A stretch of 64,000 nucleotides of DNA from positions 3,968,001 through 4,032,000 of the forward strand of contig NC_009831.1 in NCBI RefSeq assembly GCF_000018025.1, written 5' to 3'. This document shows, piece after piece, positions 18,183 to 26,611 of this stretch. Position numbers and translations under genes: made by a program. This DNA comes from Shewanella sediminis HAW-EB3 (GTDB lineage: Bacteria > Pseudomonadota > Gammaproteobacteria > Enterobacterales > Shewanellaceae). Under the pieces are notes generated by a model. It did no database searches. It was given only the letters and a program-made list of their open reading frames with translations, and was not told where the DNA came from. Every line of letters starts with the position of its first letter. The first letter of the stretch is position 1.

Positions 18183-18439
18183 CGCCAATCCGTAATGGTA
18201 ACCATACCATTACGGTCCTACATATTGGCTGCTTGCCCCCCCTTTTTATCGGGTATCGAGCAGCCAAGTATGCTTGCCCCCGATAACCTAAGCTTTTCTT
18301 ATGGTTAGATAAATAACGCATAACCTACTGGATGAATAGTCAAAAATAGCCTTTAAAAGCATAAGCTAAGGCCTTATCACTATTCAATATAACAGCTATA
18401 GTTTACTAATGGGAATCGATTACAAAGGACAGTTGCAAG

Positions 18440-20377
18440 ATGATGATTAAGGCCGCGGAACGGCATTTACAAGACGAACACCTGCTTGATGATATATCGG
18501 TCAATACCACCGAGATATGCGTACCCGAAGATATCTTCAATAGCTGGCAACAGACACTGGATCTGATCTCTGAGATTGTAGACACCCCGGCCGTGCTCAT
18601 CATGCGAATACACAAAAATGACAATAAGATGGAGGTGTTTGCATCAAGCAAGAGCACCGGAAACCCCTACCGTCGCTATGACAACGATAACTTAGGCAAG
18701 GGTCTCTACTGCGAAACGGTTATCGCGCAAAATTGTGAGTTGCATATTCCCAACGCCTTAAAAGACAGCGACTGGGATAATAACCCGGATCTAAAACTTG
18801 GCATGATAGCCTACTGTGGCTTACCCCTACTCTGGCCCGATAACACTCCCTTCGGCACCATATGTATGCTCGACAATAAGGAGCACAGTTACAGCCAAAA
18901 ATTCAGGCACCTGTTAGCCAGATTTCAAGAGGCGGTAGTCACCAACCTTGCCACCCTGTACCAGCAAGAAAAGCTGCAACACCTGAATCAACTCCTGGAA
19001 ACGAGGGTGCAACTCAGAACCCATGAACTGGCCGAACTCAGCACAAAACTTATCCGGGAGATAGAGAACAGAACCTCGGCAGAATTTAGCCTCGAATACT
19101 CAAAAAACTATGATGAACTCACGGGACTACCTATGCGTTCCGGCTTGATCGACTCGCTCACTCAGATGCTTAAACAGAGCAAAGCGAGCGAAACTGTCAC
19201 GGTACTCTATTTCGGTCTGCGTAAATTCAAATCGATTAACGACAGTTATGGTTACCTCATCGGCGATCAGGTTCTTTCTCAATTCAGTCAAAGATTAAAA
19301 CAGTACTTAGATAAAGATACCTTAATCGCCCGCATTGCCGGTTCTGAATTTGTCATCGCCCGCTCCCATAAGAAAACCGCAAGCAATGATCTGGAGCTGA
19401 TAACAAAAATATTAGACTGCTGTAACGCCCCTTTCTCTCTTGCTGGGTTCACCATTACCATTCCCTCCTGCATGGGGATTGCCCAGTTCCCCACCGACGC
19501 AACAACGGCAGAGGAGTTGCTACAAAAATCCAGCGCTGCGATGAGCATAAGTAAAACCGAAGGAGTCCGTTATAGCTTTTTCAATCAAGATACTCAGTCC
19601 AGTATAGAACAGCGCTATCAACTGGAGAGCCATCTGGTCGATGCACTCAATAATCAAGAGCTATACCTTAACTATCAACCTTTAGTCTGCTTAAAGACCC
19701 ATAGAATACTCGGCGCAGAGGCTCTGCTGAGATGGCATAATCCGGTCTTGGGACAGGTGCCACCCGACAAGTTTATTAACTTAGCCGAGCATAATGGTCA
19801 GATCATCGAGATAGGTAACTTCGTACTCCATAGTGCACTTGCACAGGCAGCTCACTGGCAGGCCTTACAGCAAAGTGACTTTAGAATTGCCATCAACATA
19901 TCACCACTGCAGTTCAGAGCGCCCAACTTTGCCGAGCATATCGCCGATCTGCTTACTCTGTACCAGCTACCCACCACCTCATTAGAGCTCGAGATCACTG
20001 AGGGTATCTTGTTACAGGATGAACACTTAGCCCATGACTCGATCAAAAAGCTACAAGCACAGGGAATACGTATCTCTCTCGATGATTTCGGTACCGGGTA
20101 CTCCTCATTAAGTTATCTGCAGAAATACTCATTTAATACCCTGAAGATTGACCGCTGCTTTATTACCAACCTAGAGAAGAATGAGCAGGACAGAGAGCTC
20201 ACCCGGGCCATTATCGCCATGGGTAAGAAGCTTAACCTACATGTGATCGCCGAAGGGGTTGAGACACAGGAGCAAGATCGGTTTATCCAGAGTGAAGACT
20301 GTGATTATGGTCAGGGCTATCTCTACGGCAAACCGACCAGTGCCGATGAGTTTGAGTCAAACTACCTGACAGAGTAA
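18440..20377 (+). CDS. GAF-GGDEF-EAL cyclic-di-GMP phosphodiesterase
   Basis: 645 residues, no membrane segment. N-terminal GAF domain (SEIVDTPAVLIMRI, KGLYCETVIAQ, GTICMLDNKE), a coiled-coil linker, a GGDEF domain whose signature is degraded to RIAGSEF, then an EAL domain with EALLRW, DDFGTGYSSL and EGVET intact. The EAL residues needed for metal binding and catalysis are present, so it should hydrolyse c-di-GMP, while the GGDEF half is probably a nucleotide-sensing or structural domain. RBS: aaagga; the ATG at 18443 is an alternative start. Confidence 0.92.
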   Translation: MMIKAAERHLQDEHLLDDISVNTTEICVPEDIFNSWQQTLDLISEIVDTPAVLIMRIHKNDNKMEVFASSKSTGNPYRRYDNDNLGKGLYCETVIAQNCELHIPNALKDSDWDNNPDLKLGMIAYCGLPLLWPDNTPFGTICMLDNKEHSYSQKFRHLLARFQEAVVTNLATLYQQEKLQHLNQLLETRVQLRTHELAELSTKLIREIENRTSAEFSLEYSKNYDELTGLPMRSGLIDSLTQMLKQSKASETVTVLYFGLRKFKSINDSYGYLIGDQVLSQFSQRLKQYLDKDTLIARIAGSEFVIARSHKKTASNDLELITKILDCCNAPFSLAGFTITIPSCMGIAQFPTDATTAEELLQKSSAAMSISKTEGVRYSFFNQDTQSSIEQRYQLESHLVDALNNQELYLNYQPLVCLKTHRILGAEALLRWHNPVLGQVPPDKFINLAEHNGQIIEIGNFVLHSALAQAAHWQALQQSDFRIAINISPLQFRAPNFAEHIADLLTLYQLPTTSLELEITEGILLQDEHLAHDSIKKLQAQGIRISLDDFGTGYSSLSYLQKYSFNTLKIDRCFITNLEKNEQDRELTRAIIAMGKKLNLHVIAEGVETQEQDRFIQSEDCDYGQGYLYGKPTSADEFESNYLTE

Positions 20378-20496
20378 GGCCTATATGGAATAGCGTTCTT
20401 CCAACAACAAATTACAGTGTTGGATAACGATGCAAACGATCTAAACAATGCAATAGTTCCCCCTAGCCGAGAGTGGAGTCAAGTCTTAACCGCTAT

Positions 20497-21255
20497 TCAC
20501 TTGAGCCGGGAAGCTTTTTTCTTATCTTCCTGCTCATTCAACACCTGCATTCCGGATGTAATGGCCACCACGGCCTTAGAGTTAAATTCCCGAGCATACA
20601 AGGTATAGACCACAAACAGACTGGTTACGATGAACAGGGCCGGATGGAAAAACCAGCTCAAGACCGCCATAGCAAAATAATAGGCCCTGAGTCCATAATT
20701 GTATGAGTGCGCCGCTTGATCTTGCACTATCGCCATCTGTTTTGCATAGCAGCGAAGTCTGTCATCCCCGCCACCCGTTGGGTCGATGGGTGCGGCGCCG
20801 ACCATCACATTGAGAAAACCATATTGACGCATCGACCAGGTAAACTGGAAAAAGGCCATCACGAAGATAAAGGTCAATAAGCTTAATTTCAGCTGGATCA
20901 AGGCATCGTTAGGGGTCGCCGTATAGGGGATTGACGCAATCACAGCCTCTAAGCGCTCAACCTGAGCAAATAACGTTAGCACACCGGCAAGGATCAGCAT
21001 GGTAGTCGAGGCAAAGAAGGTAATATTACGTTCAAGATTGGCCAGAAGTGCCGCTTCACCGACTCTCACCTCACGGGTCATCAACTCGTTCATCCAATGA
21101 ATTCGATGTTGATGCAGACAACGAGCGATACAGTTGGTGGTCTTGGCTTTACGACGTGCAAAGGAGGTGTAGCCGACCCAGCAACAGATAAAACAGATTA
21201 AAGAGATGAGATCCAAAACGGTAAAAGCCATAACAATCCTGATAAAATTCAACAT
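20497..21255 (-). CDS. DUF599 family membrane protein
   Basis: 252 residues with four or five hydrophobic segments. The family's conserved pieces are present: NRMMTREVRV-like LMTREVRVGEAALLANLERNITFFAST and FTWSMRQYGFLNVMVGAAP, then YAKQMAIVQDQAAHSYNYGLRAYYFAMA. The family has no assigned activity. It is convergent with the preceding EAL gene. Confidence 0.88.
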   Translation of the reverse strand: MLNFIRIVMAFTVLDLISLICFICCWVGYTSFARRKAKTTNCIARCLHQHRIHWMNELMTREVRVGEAALLANLERNITFFASTTMLILAGVLTLFAQVERLEAVIASIPYTATPNDALIQLKLSLLTFIFVMAFFQFTWSMRQYGFLNVMVGAAPIDPTGGGDDRLRCYAKQMAIVQDQAAHSYNYGLRAYYFAMAVLSWFFHPALFIVTSLFVVYTLYAREFNSKAVVAITSGMQVLNEQEDKKKASRLK

Positions 21256-21981
21256 CAGTCACTATTAAAGCAGTTTTAATCTTAGCTGGCCATGATCCGT
21301 TATAAACGCACTAAGTAGTAGTGATTCTATATGGGATAATTCATGCAGGCTTAATGCTCTCGAATGACCTGTAAATAGTTCAGCTAAAAACAGATGACTG
21401 AAGAGATAAAACCACTCACGCCTTCATATACCACGTTTCACTCTCGAACAGATATTAATAAAGAAACCAAATTTAAACTTATTGAAGTTAACGTACATCG
21501 ACCGGTAAATAAAGTGTGCTTCCATAAAAAAACACAAATTAAGCTACCACTAAATAACAAGATGCCTTTAATAATGAGCAATTAAAAGCATACGTAAATT
21601 AATTGTAAACAAGAAAGCTTTGACACGCATAGGTCGCGGCAACAAAACAAATAATAAACAGCATGTTAGCGGCAGGCATGCAAGCGCGACGCGCTATCGA
21701 AGCTATATCCACTTCAGAAATGATAAACACACTCATTACTATAAGTGACAAATAACTTACTCCTTTACAAAGTAAAGATCTATTTCACATTACATAAATC
21801 ATTCTGGAAAAAACAAACATATTAATGTTTGTTTAATATTTGAAGCGCTTTATACAGAAGCACCAACAAATAGGTATAAAAGAAACTAAAAGGTATGACT
21901 TAAAAATTTTATTAAACCCTGCAAATTAATAATATTCACAAAAAAATAACAACATAATAAAAACACGTTCTATTTGGAGCA
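21256..21981. other. AT-rich upstream region of the decaheme cytochrome gene
   Basis: About 725 bases with no convincing gene. An open frame at 21394-21585 (63 codons) has no ribosome-binding site and no recognisable features, and I do not support it. The last 200 bases are very AT-rich, as expected for a promoter region of a regulated cytochrome, but I see no complete TGTGA-N6-TCACA or Fnr site. Confidence 0.4.
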
Positions 21982-24129
21982 ATGATGAAAAATCAAATAA
22001 ACAAGAGCTTCGTTCTGAGTCTTATCATGACTGGAATGATAGCGGGTTGTAGCGATGGTAAAGATGGAGCCGATGGTTCCGACGGTGGAAGTGGCATCAT
22101 TATCGCAAAATCAGCCGAAAGCTTACACCTGGAGTATCTTGAATATGGTATCGATGATGCCGGCATGCGTTCTGCGAGCTTTAAGATCACAAATGAACTT
22201 AATCAGCCTGTGGTCGGTATCGGTTCGGTTCGCTTCCTGAGCTCACAACTGGCCACATCGGAACAAGGCTATACCGAACGCCAGGGCTTAGGGTATGTCA
22301 CCTGTACCAGCGAAGCTGAAGACTGCTTAACGGATCATCAAGATGGATCTTATACCGTAATCAACACCACTCCCGTAAACGAGCTTGATTTGAGTGGAAA
22401 GGACTATACATTTAACCAAGATCTTCCACACCGCTTCATGGTTCGCCTACAAACCTATGGCGGCATTCCGGTCATTGGCAGTGTACAAGACATCATGCCT
22501 GAAGTGGACTTTATGATGGATGGTTCGGCGGTGACAACCACTCGTTCAATGATCGACACTGCAAGCTGTAATGCCTGCCATACCGATATCGCATATGCCC
22601 GTTATGACAGCTATGATCGCTCTCCACATTACGCCAATAATGTACAAGCATGTGCGACTTGTCATACGACAGGTGAAAAAGACTCTAAAGGCAGTATGGT
22701 TGAACGCGCTCACCGCTGGCATAACGGCCTCGATGGCGAGCTTGTCATTAGCTCATATGATTGCACCAGTTGTCATGTCACCGAAGCCACCGACGCCCTT
22801 CCAAATGGCGCAGAATGGTTAGCAAATACCACGAATGATAAAGCTTGTTTAAGCTGCCACGCGTCTGAAGAGCTAAAACATGGTCCAGAGATGCAATTCT
22901 CATGTGCCACTTGTCATGATGTAGCCCAATATCACCTGACTAAGGTCGACGCGAAAAAAGCGGCACGTGATGCTTATAGTGTCGATGTAACCCAAGTTTC
23001 AACCCTACAAGGCACCTCTGTTCGTGATGGCAACAGCTACAACACGGCTGAAATTACCTTCACCGTGAAAATTCTGGACAGTGAAGACACGCCATTAGCC
23101 ACCAGTCCAAAAGAAGCCAAGGTATTTAATGCCCTTCGCGCCTCAGTTTCATGGGACATGGAAGCGGGCTACCGCATGTTAACCACTGAAACTAAAGACT
23201 CGGGTGAACTAGGCCGCTTAGCCAACCACTCCGTTAACTTCAAGTTTGAATCTATTGACCCTGTTTCATCTAACCCTGCAACCGGTGAATACACCTACAT
23301 CATTTCCGGTCAGCTTGATGATGATAAATCTAAGAACTCAACCGGTGTGATCATTCCTATCGGTACCGATCTCAAAACGGGGATCTTAGCGATTGAGGGA
23401 CAAGTTAAGGCCGATGAAAAAACCGGTGTTCCAACTCCTGATGGCACCTTGGTTGAGCGTATTCGCTCTAAATCAGTCTTCTTTACCTTAGAGGGACTCA
23501 CCGATAATAGCCGTCGCCAAGTTGTAGATAATGCACTGTGTGCATCCTGTCATGGCGATCAAGCGTACGGTTACCACGGACGTCGTAATGACTTAGAGCA
23601 GCAGTGTGTCGCTTGCCATAACTTAGGCAATGCCGAGTGGGATAAAGGTCATATGGCACTGGAGCAGGCACCAGCAGACCCGGTACTCGACCATATCTCA
23701 TGGAACACCTTTGTTCATGCCTTACATGCACAAAACCGTGAAGAACAGAATATGGGTGAAGCATCAAACCGTGTATTTAAGTACCCTGCACGCTTAAACG
23801 ATTGTTCTCAGTGTCATGTTGATGGCAGTGCCAACCTTAAAGAGATTGAGAAGTCGAATGCACTAATCACACGTAATACCCATGAAGTCGACGCCGACTT
23901 CTTTGCCACCAGCCCGGGAGCCGCGACATGTTGGTCTTGCCATGGCCCATATGGCGGTGATTCACTTAAGAACCATATGATTCAAAATGGGGCTGATTTT
24001 GAAATGAAGCTTGAAGATGGTGTGAATGCCACTTTCGACGGTGATGTCGTGGTCGATGTAACACTATCTGGCGAGGCTTGCTCAGTGTGTCACTCCAGTG
24101 ACAAGTTAGCAGAGTCTCACCGTTTCTGA
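21982..24129 (+). CDS. Outer-membrane decaheme c-type cytochrome lipoprotein, OmcA/MtrC family
   Basis: 715 residues. Lipobox MIAGC (Cys23), followed by the SDGKDGADGSDGG linker seen in OmcA. Ten CxxCH heme sites are present: CNACH, CATCH, CTSCH, CLSCH, CATCH, then after a beta domain CASCH, CVACH, CSQCH, CWSCH and CSVCH. This gives the usual five plus five pattern. Such proteins pass electrons to extracellular metal oxides or flavins and normally dock to an MtrAB porin complex, but no mtrA or mtrB partner is in this window. GGAG at 21976-21979 suits the second ATG (21985) slightly better than the first. Confidence 0.95.
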   Translation: MMKNQINKSFVLSLIMTGMIAGCSDGKDGADGSDGGSGIIIAKSAESLHLEYLEYGIDDAGMRSASFKITNELNQPVVGIGSVRFLSSQLATSEQGYTERQGLGYVTCTSEAEDCLTDHQDGSYTVINTTPVNELDLSGKDYTFNQDLPHRFMVRLQTYGGIPVIGSVQDIMPEVDFMMDGSAVTTTRSMIDTASCNACHTDIAYARYDSYDRSPHYANNVQACATCHTTGEKDSKGSMVERAHRWHNGLDGELVISSYDCTSCHVTEATDALPNGAEWLANTTNDKACLSCHASEELKHGPEMQFSCATCHDVAQYHLTKVDAKKAARDAYSVDVTQVSTLQGTSVRDGNSYNTAEITFTVKILDSEDTPLATSPKEAKVFNALRASVSWDMEAGYRMLTTETKDSGELGRLANHSVNFKFESIDPVSSNPATGEYTYIISGQLDDDKSKNSTGVIIPIGTDLKTGILAIEGQVKADEKTGVPTPDGTLVERIRSKSVFFTLEGLTDNSRRQVVDNALCASCHGDQAYGYHGRRNDLEQQCVACHNLGNAEWDKGHMALEQAPADPVLDHISWNTFVHALHAQNREEQNMGEASNRVFKYPARLNDCSQCHVDGSANLKEIEKSNALITRNTHEVDADFFATSPGAATCWSCHGPYGGDSLKNHMIQNGADFEMKLEDGVNATFDGDVVVDVTLSGEACSVCHSSDKLAESHRF

Positions 24130-24213
24130 TATTCGAAGAGATGTAGCAACCTAGCTGAAACCGAGTCAATTAGCCGAGCACTTTGCGGCTAAATTAATCG
24201 GTAGAAAAATAGT

Positions 24214-24245
24214 AAAAGGTCTGAGTATTCAGGCCTTTTTATTTT
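24214..24245 (+). terminator. Terminator after the decaheme cytochrome
   Basis: aaaaggtctga-gtat-tcaggcctttt (24214-24239), one G-T pair in the stem, followed by tatttt. Confidence 0.85.
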
Positions 24246-24377
24246 CCCATCAAAAAAGAATGGTAAGTGCGGCATACGCAAAAAGGAAGTTGTGGTATAA
24301 AATACAAACACCACAAGCAATTAACACACCTTTCATTTCGTATCCATATGAAACATGAGTTTAATAAGGGAATATTT

Positions 24378-25964
24378 ATGAAGTTACTCTCTGGAAAAAC
24401 ACTGACACTGCTACTCACTTCAACCCTTTTTTCCTTAACGGGTTGTGGTGGCAGTTCCGATTCGGGCGGTGATTCGGGCTCCTCGGGTGGCGGGAGTTCT
24501 GGAACGCCGCAATGGGTGGCAGGGGTATTTGCCCCCGACAGTGAACTTGCCGGTCAATGTGCCGCCGATCAGACTGGCTCCGAACTGACGGAGAAACTCT
24601 GGCTAAGGTCTTGGAGCAACGATACCTACCTCTGGTATGACGAAATTGCCGATATCGACCCGGCGCCTTTCGGTGTTATCCCCTATTTCAATCAGTTAAA
24701 AACCCAGGAGTTGTCAGCTACGGGTAATACCAAGGACAAATTCCACTCCTCAATGCCCACCAGCGAGTGGGAACAGTTAAACCAGTCCGGTGCCGCCGTG
24801 GGCTACGGCGCTCACTTCTTCATTCAGCAGGCCAATGGTACTCAGGACCGAAAGATAACAGTGACCTATGTCGAGCCAAACTCGCCGGCATCGATCGAGC
24901 ACGTTTCCCGTGGCTACGTGGTCACAGAGATCGATGGCGTGAATGTAAAAGATGCGGCCGATAGCGCCAGCATAGCGCTCCTCAACAGAGGCCTGTTTCC
25001 CGACAGCGCCGGCCAGCATACCCACTTCACATTTAAACACTTAGATGGCCAGACCTTCAGTGATATGACCCTGACGGCGCAGACTATTGTCTCTACCCCG
25101 GTTCAGAACACTACAACAATAGTAACGACCACGGGAAGAGTGGGTTACCTGCAATTTAACTCACATATCGCTACCGCGGAGCGTGGCCTGTTCGATGCAG
25201 TCAATACCCTTAGCGACGCAGGGGTTGATGACTTAGTGCTCGATCTCAGATATAACGGTGGAGGCCTGCTAGCGATGGCTGGTCAACTTGGCTATATGAT
25301 CGCCGGCAATCAGGCAACCCAAGGTAAAATATTTGAACGCAGCACCTTCAATGACAAACACCCCAATACCGATCCCGTCACGGGCCAGGCTTTAACACCT
25401 ATGCCCTTCTTTAGTGAGAGCCTTGGCTTTAATGCCTCCTTACTCGGAGCCGGTCAGTCTCTGCCAAGCCTGAACCTGTCTCGTCTGTTTGTTCTCACGA
25501 CAGCCAATACCTGCTCAGCCAGCGAGGCGCTGATGAACGGCTTGCGCGGCATCGATATTGAAGTTATCCAGATAGGGGATACCACTTGCGGCAAGCCTTA
25601 TGGCTTCTACCCGACACCAAACTGTGGCACCACATTCTTTACCGTACAGTTTAAAGGCGAGAACGATAAAGGCTTCGGCGACTATTCCGATGGTTTCGTC
25701 CCAAGCGTCAATCCGACTCTGGAAAGTGAAATCCCCGGATGTAGCCTGAGCGATGACTTCAACCATGCCTTAGGCGATACCGATGAGCGATTGCTTAATG
25801 CCGCTCTTTACTATCGCGCTAACGACCGATGCCCAACGCTTCTGGGCAAGGCGGCTAAAGCAAAACCAAGAGCTCAGTTCATCGATACCGGTTTCATTTT
25901 GGAAGATACCCGAAGCCAGAATGTGCTGCACAATAACCGTATTTTAACTCAAAGCTCGCAGTAA
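24378..25964 (+). CDS. S41-family peptidase lipoprotein with PDZ domain
   Basis: 528 residues from ATG 24378, chosen because aataaggga precedes it and a signal peptide with lipobox SLTGC starts there; the frame is open further upstream. After a Gly/Ser-rich linker come a PDZ-like segment (VTYVEPNSPASIEHVSRGYVV), the S41 core (RVGYLQFNSHIA, LVLDLRYNGGG) and the nucleophile S380 in NTCSASEALMNGLRG. Tail-specific proteases of this kind cut periplasmic or envelope proteins. Extra cysteines (PNCGTT, PGCS) suggest disulfides. It probably forms an operon with the small lipoprotein 23 bases downstream. Confidence 0.9.
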   Translation: MKLLSGKTLTLLLTSTLFSLTGCGGSSDSGGDSGSSGGGSSGTPQWVAGVFAPDSELAGQCAADQTGSELTEKLWLRSWSNDTYLWYDEIADIDPAPFGVIPYFNQLKTQELSATGNTKDKFHSSMPTSEWEQLNQSGAAVGYGAHFFIQQANGTQDRKITVTYVEPNSPASIEHVSRGYVVTEIDGVNVKDAADSASIALLNRGLFPDSAGQHTHFTFKHLDGQTFSDMTLTAQTIVSTPVQNTTTIVTTTGRVGYLQFNSHIATAERGLFDAVNTLSDAGVDDLVLDLRYNGGGLLAMAGQLGYMIAGNQATQGKIFERSTFNDKHPNTDPVTGQALTPMPFFSESLGFNASLLGAGQSLPSLNLSRLFVLTTANTCSASEALMNGLRGIDIEVIQIGDTTCGKPYGFYPTPNCGTTFFTVQFKGENDKGFGDYSDGFVPSVNPTLESEIPGCSLSDDFNHALGDTDERLLNAALYYRANDRCPTLLGKAAKAKPRAQFIDTGFILEDTRSQNVLHNNRILTQSSQ

Positions 25965-25987
25965 CCGAGCCAATAGTAGAGGTTGAG

Positions 25988-26368
25988 ATGAAAATTCACC
26001 ACTTACCAGGAATGCTACTCTTGCTCGCCGGCTGCTCGCTACAAGCTCAGGACCTGCGGGTTAGTGAGGCTAGCCCAGCGCTGCTGAGCAATAGTTCGAC
26101 CGAGAGTATCGCGGAACTCCAGAAAGCGATAGCCAGCCTATTGAAGGTTGAAGAGGTACTGATTGCAGACGACGCATTTACGCAAAGCAGCCGCTTATCA
26201 CTCAGTCGTGCCCCTCATACCGATCCCAATGGTCAGCTGATCATGGGACGAAACTTTGAGATGCCCGATATGGTTCAGCTTTTAATTCAGGGCAAGCAGT
26301 GCTTTGTCTATCACGAAGATAGTGACCAAAATCGTCCCTTACCGCTATCGAAATGCATAGCTGAGTAG
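25988..26368 (+). CDS. Small lipoprotein downstream of S41 peptidase
   Basis: 126 residues. A short signal peptide with lipobox LLAGC (Cys16) is followed by a region with no recognisable domain. Two Cys near the end (KQCFVYHED, LSKCIAE) may form a disulfide. RBS: gaggttg. It lies 23 bases after the S41 peptidase and before a strong terminator, so the two genes likely form one transcript; a role as substrate, inhibitor or partner is only inferred. Confidence 0.75.
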   Translation: MKIHHLPGMLLLLAGCSLQAQDLRVSEASPALLSNSSTESIAELQKAIASLLKVEEVLIADDAFTQSSRLSLSRAPHTDPNGQLIMGRNFEMPDMVQLLIQGKQCFVYHEDSDQNRPLPLSKCIAE

Positions 26369-26394
26369 TTAATCAATAATAGTTAATCGATCAT

Positions 26395-26425
26395 ACAGGC
26401 CGTAACCTATTACGGCCTGTTTTTG
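26395..26425 (+). terminator. Terminator of the S41 peptidase operon
   Basis: Perfect 10-bp stem acaggccgta / tacggcctgt with loop acctat, then ttttgcc. Confidence 0.9.
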
Positions 26426-26611
26426 CCTCTTCCAAGACTCATAGCACCTAATCATTTCACCGCTTATTTTCGGTAAAAAGCCCCTTTCTCCTAAAAAATA
26501 TTCTTAAAGATATTCGCGACTTGAATTGAAAACAATGTAACAAAACGCTTCAAACCTGCGCCTCTGCTAGACTTAAGGTAACTATCGGCCGCTTAAATAA
26601 GGGGAACGGTA

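Noticed and set aside
21394..21585. 63-codon open frame upstream of the decaheme cytochrome
   Set aside because: No ribosome-binding site, no recognisable protein features, and it sits in a very AT-rich intergenic region.
24267..24377. N-terminal extension of the S41 peptidase
   Set aside because: The extension lacks a ribosome-binding site and would bury the signal peptide and lipobox that start at 24378.
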